A DNA stretch of 64,000 nucleotides from Cupriavidus basilensis OR16 (GCF_000243095.1 NZ_AHJE01000023.1:1-64000); one strand, 5' to 3'; shown: positions 45,087-55,146, numbered from the stretch's first letter. Numbers and translations: made by a program. Notes: a model not told the origin generated them from the sequence alone.

Positions 45087-47028
45087 ATGTCCCGTTTCCC
45101 GCTTCGAGCCATCGCGGCCGGCGCCGCGTCGGCGCTCGCCCTGTGCGCCCACGCGCAGTCGTCGCCATCCTCCCCATTCGCGCCGTCCCCAGCACCCTCC
45201 TCGGCACCCGCGCAGGCGGCCAGCGATAAGGCCCTGAACGCCGTCGTGGTCACCGCCAAGCGGCTCGACGAGGCGCGCAACGCCTTGTCGCCCGAGACCG
45301 GCAGCTCGGTCTATCGTTTCGACAGCGAGGACATCAACGCGCTGCCCCAGGGAGAAAACACACCGCTGAACCAGGTCCTGCTGCAAGCCCCTGGCGTGGT
45401 GCAGGACTCCTTTGGCCAGTTGCACGTGCGCGGCGACCACGCCAACCTGCAATACCGCATCAACGGCGTCATCATTCCCGAGCCGATCAGCGGCTTCGGG
45501 CAAATGCTGGATACGCGTTTCGCGGACGAGATCAAGCTGATCACCGGGGCGCTGCCGGCGCAGTACGGTTTTCGCACGGCGGGCATCGTGGACATCCGCA
45601 CCAAGGGCGCGGCCTCGGATGAAGAGGGGCAGCCCAAGGCCTTCGGCGGCGAGATCGGCACAGTGTTCGGCAGCCACGCCGACCATGAGCTCAACGGCTA
45701 TGTGCAGGGCGCAAAGGGGCCGTGGAGCTATTTCCTGAGCGGCTCCTTTGTCGAGAACAACCTCGGCATCGAGAACCCCGCCGCCGGGCGCAATGCCATC
45801 CACGACCACACCGACCAGGGCAAGGCATTCGGCATGCTGTCGTACCTGATCAACCCGGACAGCCGGGTCAGCTTCATGTTTGGCAGCGCCGACAACCGCT
45901 TCCAGATTCCGAACCGGCCGGGCCTGTCGCCGTCGTTCACCATCGACGGCGTGGTCACGCCGCGCTCCGACCAGCTCAACGCCAATGTTCGTGCAGCGCG
46001 AGCGGTTCGCCGTCAACAATACGTCCAGCGTGCTGCCTGCCGATGCCGATGGCAACCAGACCAGCGGCGTGCCGTTTTCCATCGTGGACAACACCAGCAA
46101 CACGGGCACGACGTTAGGCGTCTACCTGCAGGACGAATGGAAGGCCACCGATAAGCTGACGGTCAACTACGGCGCGCGCTATGACCACGTCAACACGGTC
46201 GTCAGCGAGCAGCAGTTGAGCCCGCGCCTGGGGCTGACCTACGATCTCACCAATGTCACGCGGCTGCATGCCGGCTACGCGCGTTACTTCACGCCGCCGG
46301 CGACCGAGAAGATCGACACCACCTCGGTGGCCCGCTTCGCCGGCACCACCAACGCCTTGCCGTCGGATGCCAACACGGCCGTGCGCTCGGAACGCTCGGA
46401 TTACTTCGACATTGGCATGTCGCACCAGGCCACGCGCAACCTCACGCTCGGGCTGGATGCCTACTACCGCAAGGTGCGCCACCTGCAGGACGAGGGGCAG
46501 TTCGGCAACGCGCTGATCTTCTCCTCGTTCAACTACGACCAAGGCAAGATCTACGGGCTGGAGGGCACGGCCAACTACCGGCAGGGGAGCTTCGCCGCTT
46601 ATGCCAACCTGGGCGTTTCGCGCGCCTTGGCCAAGGGGGTGGAGACCGGGCAGTTCCATTTCGGCGCGGATGAGCTGGCGTTCATCGCCAGCAACTGGGT
46701 CCACCTTGACCACGACCAGACGGTGGCGGGCTCGTTCGGGACCTCGTACACGTGGCACGGCACCCTGCTTAGTGCCGACGCGCTGTTCGGCAGCGGGCTG
46801 CGCAACGGCTTCGCCAATACCAACCACCTGGGCGCCTACTTCCAGGTCAATGTAGGTGCTGGGCACAGCTTCGATGCGCCAGTGATCGGCAAATTCAAGG
46901 TCCGGCTGACGGTGATCAACCTGTTCGATCGCAGCTACCAGCTGCGCGACGGGACCGGCATCGGGGTGGGCGCGCCGCAGTATGCACCGCGGCGCAGCTT
47001 TTACGTGGCGTTGTCAAAGCCCTTCTGA
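45087..47028 (+). pseudogene. TonB-dependent receptor with internal deletion
   Basis: Signal peptide, plug and barrel of a TonB-dependent outer-membrane receptor are recognisable: TonB-box-like LNAVVVTAKRLDEARN, plug motifs NQVLLQAPGVVQD and LHVRGDHANLQYRINGVIIPE, and the terminal YAPRRSFYVALSKPF. At about 45988 the frame breaks after SDQLNANV, and resumes in another frame at VQRERFAVNN. Intact relatives have roughly 100 more residues there, so this looks like an out-of-frame deletion in the barrel, not a simple indel. The product would be a plug and partial barrel only. Confidence 0.82.
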
Positions 47029-47091
47029 GCGCAGGTGGCGCGCCGCTTGCCGCCACGGCGGGCGAGGTGTCCCACCCCTGCAAACGCCGAT

Positions 47092-47858
47092 CTACACAGC
47101 CGATGCTTTCACAGCCCCACTGGCAAAGAAGTGCTGCAGGTTTTCAAACACCAGGTCCGCCATGGCTTGACGCGTTTGATCAGGAAGCCGTTCGGGCCCA
47201 GCGCCTCGAGTACCTCGGCGGACACCAGGTGCCGGGTTTCGGGCCCGCCGGCGGTGGCGATGACGAGGAAGTCCGCCCACCTGGCCAGCTCGGTCAGGGA
47301 TGGCTCGTGGCGGTAGGGCGCATCCTGGGCGGGGCGGCGGCTGTTGTAGCTCACTGGCATGTCGAAGCCCGAGCCACGCCGGGCTATGACGCGGCCGATG
47401 CGGCCCATGCCGACGATGCCCAGGCGCTTGCCGCTGACACGGGTGGCGAGCGGGAACTGCGCCTTGGGCCACTCGCCGCGCCGCACGAAACGGTCAGCCG
47501 CGCTGAAGCCGCGCGCCACATCCATCAGCAGGCCAAAGGCCGTGTCGGCCACGCAATCGTTGAGCACATCGGGCGTATAGCCAACGGCGATGCCGCGCGC
47601 GCGGGCGGCGTCGAGGTCGATCTTGTCCAGGCCGACGCCAAAGCTGGAGATGACCTTCAGCGCCGGCATGGCCTTGATCATCGCGGCGTCGACACCGATG
47701 GCGGCGCGCGTGGTCAGCGCGGCGAACTCGCCGCCGTGGCTGGCGAGGAAGGCGCTGGGGTCGGTCTCGGCCCACAGCGGGTGGACGTCGTAGTGCTCGA
47801 CGAGGCTGGCTTCCAGCGTGGCGGGCAGGCGTCCGTGCTGGGCAAGGCGTGGTTTCAT
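47092..47858 (-). pseudogene. D-2-hydroxyacid dehydrogenase with internal deletion
   Basis: The first 230 codons match glyoxylate/hydroxypyruvate reductases: ISSFGVGLDKIDLDAARARG and the NAD motif LGIVGMGRIGRVIARRG. After LGPNGFLI, at about 47177, the frame changes, and the expected ending TRQAMADLVFENLQHFFASG appears in another frame stopping at 47092. About 60-65 residues expected between them, including the catalytic Glu and His, are missing. The enzyme must be inactive. It lies next to two other deleted genes. Confidence 0.82.
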
Positions 47859-47894
47859 GAGAAGAGGTCCAAATTCAAGAGAAGAGGTCCAAAT
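47859..47894. repeat. Tandem 20-bp-period repeat in the spacer
   Basis: GAGAAGAGGTCCAAAT occurs at 47859 and 47879, a 20-base period with four spacer bases between the copies, just upstream of the dehydrogenase start (minus strand). Confidence 0.85.
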
Positions 47895-47921
47895 GGTGAC
47901 GGTGGTCCGGCGGTGCCGGAT

Positions 47922-48470
47922 TCAGTCCGCGCTGAGCTTGTTGTCCTGGATGATCTTGGCGTAGCGCTTGCGGTCCGTCGCGATCAGGTCGGCAAACTGC
48001 GCGGGCGTGCTGCCGACGGGAATCGCGCCTTGCGCGATCAGTTGCTCCTTCACCGCCGGCATCGCCACCACTTCCTTGACCCCGGCGGCGATCTTGTCGA
48101 CGATTTCCTTGGGCGTGCCGGCGGGGGCCAGCAGCCCGACCCACGAACCCGACTCCGCGCCAGCGATGCCGGCTTGCGCCAGCGTCGGCACGTCCGGCAT
48201 GGCGGGCGAGCGGACCTTGCTGGTCACGGCCAGCGCGCGCAGCTTGCCCGATTTCACATGGCCGGCGGTCTCCAGGATGGAGGCGAACAGCATGTCGACA
48301 TTGCCGGCCATCAGGTCGGTCATGGCGGCGCCACCGCCCTTGTAGGGCACGTGCAGCAGGCCGGCCAGGCGGCGTCCGGGCTGGGCATGCACGGCGGGCG
48401 CGATGGCGCCCAGGGCGAGCGCGATCCATGCCGCGCGGCGGCCAAGCGTGAAGGTGTTGCGTGAGCGCAT
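47922..48470 (-). pseudogene. Bug/TctC-family receptor with large in-frame deletion
   Basis: The signal peptide (MRSRNTFTLGRRAAWIALAL to HAQ) is joined directly to LAGLLHVPYKGGGAAMTDLMAG and the C-terminal lobe. The product has 182 residues against about 325 in intact Bug proteins; the N-terminal lobe with the carboxylate-binding loop is gone. The frame is kept, so a shortened protein may be made, but it cannot form a binding cleft. The junction is near 48380. Confidence 0.8.
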
Positions 48471-48529
48471 GTTATGTCTCCATGAATACGGCCCGCGGGC
48501 GCGGCCGGCTATCTCATCGGGGTCGTTAT

Positions 48530-48557
48530 GGGGGTCGCTATTCGGGGGTCGCTATTC
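48530..48557. repeat. 14-bp tandem duplication at a Bug gene stop
   Basis: GGGGGTCGCTATTC is present twice head to tail. The copies cover the stop codon of the Bug gene ending at 48552 (minus strand). Confidence 0.9.
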
Positions 48558-49459
48558 GGGCTGGATGCCCGCATCCTTGGCCACCTTGGCCCACTTGCCC
48601 ATTTCCACCTGCAGGAAGCTGGCGAATTGCGCGGGTGTACCGCCCGCCGGCTCGATGCCGGCGTTCTGCAGGCGCTCGCGCACGTCGGGCGCGGCCAGTG
48701 CCTTGTTGATCTCGGCGTTGAGCTTGTCCACCACGGCCTTGGGGGTGCCGGCCGGGGCCAGCACGCCGCCCCAGGTGCTGGTATCAAAGCCGGGCAGCCC
48801 GGCTTCCGCCATGGTTGGCACCTGCGGCGCGGTGGACGAGCGCTTGATGGTGGTCACCGCGAGCGATGGGCCAGTGTGCTGCCCTTGTAAGGGATATGGA
48901 TCATGTCGATGCCGGCCATGCTCTTGAACAGCTCGCCCGAGAAATGCGGCGCGCCGCCCGAACCGCTGGACGCGAACGACAACTTGCCCGGGTTGGCCTT
49001 GCCGTAGGCGATCAGTTCCTTGACGGACGTCACCGGCAGGGAAGGCGACACCACCAGCATCAGCGGCACCACGTGGGTCAGCGCCACCGGCGCGAAGCTC
49101 TTGATGGTGTCGAAGGGCAGCTTCTTCACCATGCTGGGATTGATGGCGTGGCTGCTGGCCACCAGCGCCAGCGTGTAGCCGTCCGGCGCGCTCTTGGCGA
49201 CGAGGTCGGTGCCGATGATGCCGGTGGCGCCGGGGCGGTTGTCCACTACCACCGACTGGCCCCAGGCTTCAGTCATCTTCTGGCCCACCAGCCGCGCGAC
49301 CAGGTCGATGGCGCCGCCGGGCGAGGCGGGAACGATGATGGTGATGGTCTTGGTGGGGTAGCTGAGCTCGGCGCCGTGGGCGGCGGGGGCGAGGGCGAGG
49401 GCGGCGGCGAAGCTCGCTAGCGCTAGCGCCCGTGCGATGGGTTTGGTGCTGAGGTGCAT
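48552..49459 (-). pseudogene. Bug/TctC-family receptor with out-of-frame deletion
   Basis: The start MHLSTKPIARALALA, signal peptide and N-terminal lobe (VPASPGGAIDLVARLVGQKM, DNRPGATGIIGTD) are normal up to HIPYKGSTLAH. At about 48868 the frame changes, and the C-terminal lobe resumes as LAVTTIKRSSTAPQVPTMAEAG in another frame. About 40 residues usually found there (the DLMxGxVD...KSGKLRA stretch) are missing. The product would be truncated and non-functional. Confidence 0.82.
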
Positions 49460-49473
49460 GTTGTCTCCTGCGC

Positions 49474-49503
49474 GATTCGATTTGATTTGATTCGATTCGA
49501 TTC
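49474..49503. repeat. Six tandem pentamers upstream of the Bug gene
   Basis: GATTC, GATTT, GATTT, GATTC, GATTC, GATTC lie head to tail 15 bases upstream of the start at 49459 (minus strand), in the ribosome-site region. Confidence 0.9.
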
Positions 49504-49630
49504 GAACCGGCTTGGTGTTTTCCATCCAACGCGCGGCAATAGCGCTAACGCATGAATTCGCAACCGTGTGGCGCCTCCTTCTCGCCAAGCGGGAGAGGGG
49601 AGCCAATCATCGGACTCGCGGCGCGAGCCA

Positions 49631-50629
49631 TCAATTGGCCGTGGCGCCCGACTTCTTCACCAGCTCGGCCCAGCGCGGGATCTCCTTGCCCATGAACGCC
49701 GCCAGCTCGGCGGGGCTGCTGCCCACCACTTCCATGCCAAGCTGCTGCGTCATCCGTTGCTGCACGGCGGGTTGCTTGAGCGCGCGCACCACTTCGGCGT
49801 TCAGCCGCTGCACCACTTCCCTGGGCGTGCCGTGCGGCGCATATAGCGCCTGCCACGACACCATCTCGAAGCCCGGCACGCCGGCCTCGGCCATGGTCGG
49901 CACGTTGGGCGCCAGCGCGGAGCGCTTGGGCGAGGTCACGGCCAGCGCACGCAGCTTGCCGGCCTTGATCATCGCGTCGCCCGCGGTCAGCTGGTCGAAG
50001 AGAAAGGGGACGAGGCCGGCGGCCACGTCCTGGATCGCCTGCGGGCTGCCCTTGTAGGGCACGTGGGTCATCGGCACCTGGATCATGTCGGCGAACAGTT
50101 CGCCGGCCAGATGCGTCGAAGTGCCCGCGCCCGACGACGCGAAGCTCAGGCCCGGATGCTTCTTCGCATAGGCGATCAGCTCTTTCACGTCGTGGATCGG
50201 CAGCTTCGCATCCACCATCAGCACGTTGGGCACGTAGGCGATCAGGCAGACCGGCTCGAAATCCTTGACCGGGTCGTACGAGAGGTTCTTGTACAGGCTC
50301 GCGTTGATGGCATGCGTGCTGATGGTGCCGCCAAACAGCGTGTAGCCATCTGGCTTGGCGCGTGCCACATAGCCCGCGCCCACCGCGCCGGCCGCGCCGG
50401 GCCGGTTCTCTACCACGACCGGCTGGCCCAGCGATTTCGAGAGCTCTTGCCCGATGGTGCGGGCGACGATATCGGTTGACCCGCCCGCCGCGAACGGCAC
50501 CACCCAGGTGATCGGGCGCGAAGGCCATTTGTCCTCGGCCCGCGCGCCGGTGGTGAACAGGGCGCCGGCCGCAGCCAGCATGCCGAGGGCGGCAACGCGG
50601 CGCAGCGCGCCTCGCTTTTCGTGATCCAT
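49631..50629 (-). CDS. Bug/TctC-family receptor of the dehydratase operon
   Basis: The 332-residue receptor has a signal peptide (MDHEKRGALRRVAALGML, cleavage near GARAEDK) and intact Bug motifs VPFAAGGSTDIVARTIGQEL, ENRPGAAGAVGAG and HVPYKGSPQAIQDVAAG. It is the third gene after an IlvD/Edd dehydratase and an RraA-type protein on the same strand, with a spacer containing an 11-bp tandem repeat (50692-50713). It likely delivers the sugar-acid substrate of that pathway. Confidence 0.92.
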   Translation of the reverse strand: MDHEKRGALRRVAALGMLAAAGALFTTGARAEDKWPSRPITWVVPFAAGGSTDIVARTIGQELSKSLGQPVVVENRPGAAGAVGAGYVARAKPDGYTLFGGTISTHAINASLYKNLSYDPVKDFEPVCLIAYVPNVLMVDAKLPIHDVKELIAYAKKHPGLSFASSGAGTSTHLAGELFADMIQVPMTHVPYKGSPQAIQDVAAGLVPFLFDQLTAGDAMIKAGKLRALAVTSPKRSALAPNVPTMAEAGVPGFEMVSWQALYAPHGTPREVVQRLNAEVVRALKQPAVQQRMTQQLGMEVVGSSPAELAAFMGKEIPRWAELVKKSGATAN

Positions 50630-50691
50630 CTTGTCTCCATCCGTGGCCGCCTTGTCCCCTTGCCTGGGAGCGGGCCGGCTTATGTGCTTGT

Positions 50692-50713
50692 TGGTGTCTT
50701 GCTGGTGTCTTGC
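50692..50713. repeat. 11-bp tandem duplication in the RraA/Bug spacer
   Basis: TGGTGTCTTGC is repeated head to tail between the RraA stop and the Bug start. Confidence 0.88.
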
Positions 50714-50736
50714 TTGCCTCTTGCCGGCAACGACGC

Positions 50737-51489
50737 TTAGCGGCCCTTGGCTTCGCGCCATGCGGCGAAGTCCAGGCGGCTTTGCTCCTGGGTCGGGGGA
50801 TACAGGCCGATGATCGAGCGGCCCTTCATCACTTCCTCCGTGACGAAGTCTTCGAACGCGGTCATCTCCACCGCTTCCGCCGCGATTTCCTCGGCCAGGT
50901 GGCGCGGCACGATGATCACGCCCTCGGCATCGCCAACCACCACGTCGCCCGGGAACACCGCCACGTCGCCACAGCCGATGGGACCGTTGATCTCGATGGC
51001 CTGGTGCAGCGTCAGGTTGGTGGGCGCGGAAGGGCGGTGGTGATAGGCCGGCATGGCTAGCCGGGCAATCTCCGGCGAATCCCGGAAGCCGCCGTCGGTG
51101 ACAACGCCGGCCGCGCCGCGTTGCATCAGGCGCGTGATCAGGATCGAGCCCGCGGAGGCCGCGCGCGCGTCCTTGCGGCTGTCGATCACCAGCACCGCGC
51201 CGGCGGGGCACTGCTCCACCGCCTGCCGTTGCGGGTGGTTCGGATCCAGGAACACCGAGATCGGGTTCAGGTCTTCGCGCGCCGGGATGTAGCGCAGCGT
51301 GAAGGCCTCGCCAACCATGTTGCCGTGCTCGGGATTGAGCGGATGCACGTCCTGGATAAACTGGTTGCGCAGGCCGCGCTTGAACAGCGCCGTGCACAAG
51401 GTGGCGGTGCTGACGGCCTTGAACTGGTCGATGGTTTGCTGGCCGAGCTTGCCGGGCTGGGTTGTGGTTGTGGTTGAGGTATCGGTCAT
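50737..51489 (-). CDS. RraA-family aldolase-like protein
   Basis: The 250-residue protein belongs to the RraA/HMG-aldolase fold: CPAGAVLVIDSRKDARAASAGSIL, VTDGGFRDSPEIARL (catalytic Arg-Asp) and GDVVVGDAEGVIIVPR. The start at MTDTSTTTTTQPG is chosen at the family boundary. Downstream of an IlvD/Edd dehydratase, a metal-dependent aldolase acting on the 2-keto-3-deoxy acid product is a sensible role. It differs from the RraA-like gene at 2827, so the two probably serve different substrates. Confidence 0.88.
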   Translation of the reverse strand: MTDTSTTTTTQPGKLGQQTIDQFKAVSTATLCTALFKRGLRNQFIQDVHPLNPEHGNMVGEAFTLRYIPAREDLNPISVFLDPNHPQRQAVEQCPAGAVLVIDSRKDARAASAGSILITRLMQRGAAGVVTDGGFRDSPEIARLAMPAYHHRPSAPTNLTLHQAIEINGPIGCGDVAVFPGDVVVGDAEGVIIVPRHLAEEIAAEAVEMTAFEDFVTEEVMKGRSIIGLYPPTQEQSRLDFAAWREAKGR

Positions 51490-51502
51490 GATGGGTCCGC
51501 TA

Positions 51503-53242
51503 TCAGTAGATGCTGGGCTCGCCCGTGGGCGCGCCAAAATCGGTTTGCAGGAAGTCGAAGTCGCAGCCGTCGTTGGCCTGGCGGATGTGCTTGGAGAACA
51601 TCCAGCCATAGCCGCGCCCGAAGCGCGGCGGCGGCGGCGTCCATGCGGCCTTGCGGCGCGCCAGCTCTTCGTCGGACACCTCCAGGTGGATGCTGCGGCG
51701 ATCGATGTCGACCGAGATCATGTCGCCGGTGCGCACCAGCGCGAACGGGCCGCCGATATACGATTCAGGCGACACGTGCAGGATGCAGGCGCCGTAGCTG
51801 GTGCCGCTCATGCGCGCGTCCGACATGCGCAGCATGTCCCGCACGCCTTGCTTGACCAGCTTCTTGGGGATGGGCAGCATGCCCCATTCCGGCATGCCCG
51901 GGCCGCCTTGCGGGCCGGCATTGCGCAGGATCAGGATGTGATCGGCGGTGACGTCGAGGTCATCGCGCTCCACCGCCTCCTTCATCGACGGATAGTCGTC
52001 GAACACCAGCGCCGGGCCGGTGTGCTTGAAGAAGCGTTTCTCGCAGGCGCTGGGCTTGATCACGCAGCCGTCCGGCGCGATATTGCCCTTGAGCACGGCG
52101 AGAGCGCCCTCCTGATAGAGCGCGTTTTCCGTGGTGCGGATCACGTCGTCGTTATAGACCTCGGCGCCCGCGATGTTCTCGCCCAGCGTGCGGCCGGTGA
52201 CGGTCAGCGCGTCCAGGTGGAGCTTGTCGCCGATGCGGTTCATCAACGCGGGCAGGCCGCCGGCGTAGAAGAAATCCTCCATCAGGTACTTGTCGCCGCT
52301 GGGCCGGATATTGGCGATCACCGGCACGTGGCGGCTGGTCTTGTCGAAATCCTCCAGCCCGATGTCGTGGCCGGCGCGGCGCGCCATGGCGATCACGTGG
52401 ATGATGGCGTTGGTGGAGCAGCCCATCGCCATGGCCACGGCAATCGCATTTTCAAACGACGCACGCGTCTGGATGCGTTGCGGGGTCAGGTCCTCCCACA
52501 CCATGTCCACGATGCGCCTTCCGGCTTCGGAGCACATGCGGATGTGGTTGGCATCGGCGGCGGGGATGGACGAGGCCCCCGGCAGCGTCATCCCGATGGC
52601 TTCGGCAATGGCGGTCATGGTGCTGGCAGTGCCCATCGTCATGCAGGTGCCGTGGCTGCGGGCGATGCCGCCCTCGATGCCGATCCATTCGGTCTTGCTG
52701 ATATTGCCGGCGCGGCGCTCGTCCCAGAACTTCCAGGCGTCCGACCCGGAGCCCAGCACATTGCCCTTCCAGTTGCCGCGCAGCATCGGGCCAGCCGGCA
52801 CGTAGATGGCCGGCACGCCCGCGCTCGACGCGCCCATCAGCAAGCCCGGCGTGGTCTTGTCGCAGCCGCCCATCAGCACCGCGCCGTCGATGGGGTGGGA
52901 GCGGATCAGCTCCTCGGCCTCCATCGCCAGCATGTTCCGGTACAGCATGGTGGTGGGCTTGACCGCGCTCTCCGACAGCGAGATGGCGGGCAGCTCGATG
53001 GGGAAGCCGCCGGCCTGCAGGATGCCGCGCTTGACGTCGTCGACACGCTGCTTGAAGTGGGAGTGGCAGGGATTGATGTCGGACCAGGTGTTGATGATCG
53101 CGATGATCGGGCGGTCCAGCCATTCGTCGGGCGAGTAGCCCATCTGCATGATGCGCGAGCGGTGCCCGGAGGAGCGCAGGTCGTCGGGAGCAAACCAGCG
53201 CGCGCTGCGCAGGGTGTCGGGCGTCTTCTTTCGGGACGTCAT
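51503..53242 (-). CDS. IlvD/Edd-family sugar-acid dehydratase
   Basis: The 579-residue iron-sulfur dehydratase has the conserved cysteines in TWSDINPCHSHF (near residue 58), MGGCDKTTPG (near 125) and SHGTCMTMGTASTM (near 198), and the end pattern MSGTSYGACILHVSPES. It is closest in layout to arabonate/xylonate-type dehydratases rather than to IlvD itself, removing water from an aldonate to give a 2-keto-3-deoxy acid. It heads the operon with RraA and Bug genes. The operator palindrome lies 95 bases upstream, between it and a divergent GntR gene. Confidence 0.92.
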   Translation of the reverse strand: MTSRKKTPDTLRSARWFAPDDLRSSGHRSRIMQMGYSPDEWLDRPIIAIINTWSDINPCHSHFKQRVDDVKRGILQAGGFPIELPAISLSESAVKPTTMLYRNMLAMEAEELIRSHPIDGAVLMGGCDKTTPGLLMGASSAGVPAIYVPAGPMLRGNWKGNVLGSGSDAWKFWDERRAGNISKTEWIGIEGGIARSHGTCMTMGTASTMTAIAEAIGMTLPGASSIPAADANHIRMCSEAGRRIVDMVWEDLTPQRIQTRASFENAIAVAMAMGCSTNAIIHVIAMARRAGHDIGLEDFDKTSRHVPVIANIRPSGDKYLMEDFFYAGGLPALMNRIGDKLHLDALTVTGRTLGENIAGAEVYNDDVIRTTENALYQEGALAVLKGNIAPDGCVIKPSACEKRFFKHTGPALVFDDYPSMKEAVERDDLDVTADHILILRNAGPQGGPGMPEWGMLPIPKKLVKQGVRDMLRMSDARMSGTSYGACILHVSPESYIGGPFALVRTGDMISVDIDRRSIHLEVSDEELARRKAAWTPPPPRFGRGYGWMFSKHIRQANDGCDFDFLQTDFGAPTGEPSIY

Positions 53243-53336
53243 GTTGTCTCTTCCAGGGGGTGTCATCGGGCCGGACCCGAGGCGCCAGAGCAGGCCTCAG
53301 AGGTACGACATCTGATATCGTCGGAGTCATTAAAGC

Positions 53337-53350
53337 ACTAATATATTAGT
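53337..53350. promoter_or_regulatory. Operator palindrome, copy 4 (dehydratase/GntR divergent promoter)
   Basis: A perfect ACTAATATATTAGT sits midway between the dehydratase start (53242) and the GntR start (53453). The position fits autoregulation plus control of the operon by this GntR protein. Confidence 0.8.
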
Positions 53351-53452
53351 GTGTCAAACCGGAAAGCTTTCCACTAAAATGCCGGGATGGGACGCGATGA
53401 CGCGTCTTTGTGCGCGAAGAGGCGCACCTATGCAGTAGAACCAGACCCCCCG

Positions 53453-54154
53453 ATGGAAGCCACCTTGTCCGCCCCGCAGATTCAATTCCAGTTCGACCGC
53501 ACCCGGCATGCCGCGCCGCAGGTGTTCGAGCATATGCGGGACATGATCATCGCCATGACGCTGCCCCCCGGCACGGTGCTGTCGCGTACCGATCTCGCCG
53601 CGCAGTACGGCATCAGCCAGACGCCCGTGCGCGATGCCCTGATGCGCCTTGCCGAGGAAGGGCTGGTCGATATCTTCCCGCAGCACGCTACCGTGGTCAG
53701 CCCCATCAGCATCGCGCTGGCCCAGCAGGCGCATTTCCTGCGGCGCTCCGTGGAAGTGGAAATCGTGCGCACGCTGGCGGAGGAGCCGGATGCCGCGCTG
53801 GTGGAGCGGCTGCGCCTGAGCGTGGCGCGGCAGCAGGCCATGCTGGCCGCCCAGGACTTCGCGGAATTCTCCCTGTTCGACCAGGCCTTCCACCGCCAGA
53901 TGTATGAAGCCGCCCGCGTGCCGGACCTGTGGATGCTGGTGCGCCGCCAGAGCGGTCACCTGGACCGCTTGCGCCGCCTGCACCTGCCGATTGCCGGCAA
54001 GGCCCGCGCGGTGGTGGCGGATCACACCGCCATCGTCGATGCGATCGCCTGCGGCGACGCCGATGCCGCGCAGGCCTGCCTGCGCCGGCATCTCTCCGGC
54101 ACGCTTGCCAACCTCGACGAGATCCGCGCTCGCTACGGGAGCTTTCTCCAGTAG
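53453..54154 (+). CDS. GntR/FCD-family regulator, likely master of the palindrome regulon
   Basis: The 233-residue protein has a full winged helix (TVLSRTDLAAQYGISQTPVRDALMRLAEEGLV) and an FCD domain with metal-ligand-type residues (EFSLFDQAFHRQMYEAA and VVADHTAIVDAI). The start MEATLSAPQIQFQ is chosen because the 22 codons upstream run back towards the operator. It is the only intact GntR gene beside a copy of the palindrome, whereas the one at 11407 has lost its DNA-binding start. It is therefore the best candidate to control all four sites; the ligand is probably a sugar acid. Confidence 0.9.
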   Translation: MEATLSAPQIQFQFDRTRHAAPQVFEHMRDMIIAMTLPPGTVLSRTDLAAQYGISQTPVRDALMRLAEEGLVDIFPQHATVVSPISIALAQQAHFLRRSVEVEIVRTLAEEPDAALVERLRLSVARQQAMLAAQDFAEFSLFDQAFHRQMYEAARVPDLWMLVRRQSGHLDRLRRLHLPIAGKARAVVADHTAIVDAIACGDADAAQACLRRHLSGTLANLDEIRARYGSFLQ

Positions 54155-54320
54155 CGCGTGGTGCCGGCGATCACGGCGCCTGCGGCCGCAAGGTATTTTC
54201 TCCCGTGCTATATTCTTCACACTCATGTGACTGGCGCATACAGATAGAGCACTATCGGGAAGCATGAGGTTGCAAGCCGCCGCGCGCCTGGGCATTACCT
54301 ACTATCTTTGGAGATGGGTT

Positions 54321-54953
54321 ATGCCTGATTTCGCACATTTGCTCATGTTCGCTCTTGTGGCCCTGGGAATGGTTTTAACGCCAGGGCCGAACATGATTTA
54401 CCTGATTTCCCGCTCAATTTGCCAAGGTAGACGCGCAGGCCTTATTTCGTTGGGCGGCGTTGCGCTGGGCTTTGTGTTCTATATGCTCTGCGCGGCATTC
54501 GGGATTACGGCTTTCATATTCGCGGTCCCGTACGCCTATGACGCGCTTCGTTTCGGCGGCGCCTTGTACCTTCTCTATCTCGCCTGGCAAGCCGTCAAAC
54601 CGGGCGGACAGTCCGCGTTTGCAGCGCGCGACCTGCCGGTCGATGCCCCGCGCAAGCTCTTCAGCATGGGATTTATCACCAACCTGGCGAATCCCAAAAT
54701 CGCCGTCATGTATCTGTCTCTGCTTCCCCAGTTTATTACGCCAGGACATGGCAGCGTTCTTACCCAATCGTTGGCGCTCGGCGGGGTTCAGATTTCGATC
54801 AGCCTCGCTGTGAATGCGCTGATCATCGTGATGGCCGGATCCATCTCGACCTTCTTGTCGGGACGCCCGCAGTGGCTATTGGCGCAGCGCTGGATGATGG
54901 GAAGCGTCCTGACAGGCCTGGCGGTGCGCATGGCATACGAATCCAGGAAATAA
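54321..54953 (+). CDS. LysE/RhtB-family amino acid exporter
   Basis: The 210-residue membrane protein has about six hydrophobic segments and the family signature LTPGPNMIYLISRSICQGRRAG near residue 20, followed by GFITNLANPKIAVMYLSLLPQF near residue 115. Such proteins export amino acids such as homoserine, threonine or lysine. The start MPDFAHLLMFALV has GGAG upstream; an earlier start at 54264 would place unlike residues before the first helix. It is a single gene. Confidence 0.9.
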   Translation: MPDFAHLLMFALVALGMVLTPGPNMIYLISRSICQGRRAGLISLGGVALGFVFYMLCAAFGITAFIFAVPYAYDALRFGGALYLLYLAWQAVKPGGQSAFAARDLPVDAPRKLFSMGFITNLANPKIAVMYLSLLPQFITPGHGSVLTQSLALGGVQISISLAVNALIIVMAGSISTFLSGRPQWLLAQRWMMGSVLTGLAVRMAYESRK

Positions 54954-55146
54954 CGATCGATGCCGGCATAGGCGTGGCCAAGGCCAGCCATGCCTTTCAT
55001 GGGGGCGACAGGGCGGCCGGGGCCGTGCCCGGCCGGCAGCCGTCGGCATCCCTGCCATGTATATGCCACAAAATCTTCAAGTTGCTGAAACAATAGGCAG
55101 TCCGACCGGATTGGCGGCTGCAAGCCGGTTGGCGGGAAGCGAGGTG

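Noticed and set aside
51299..53341. 680-codon plus-strand frame
   Set aside because: Antisense to the IlvD/Edd dehydratase gene, which has all conserved cysteines.
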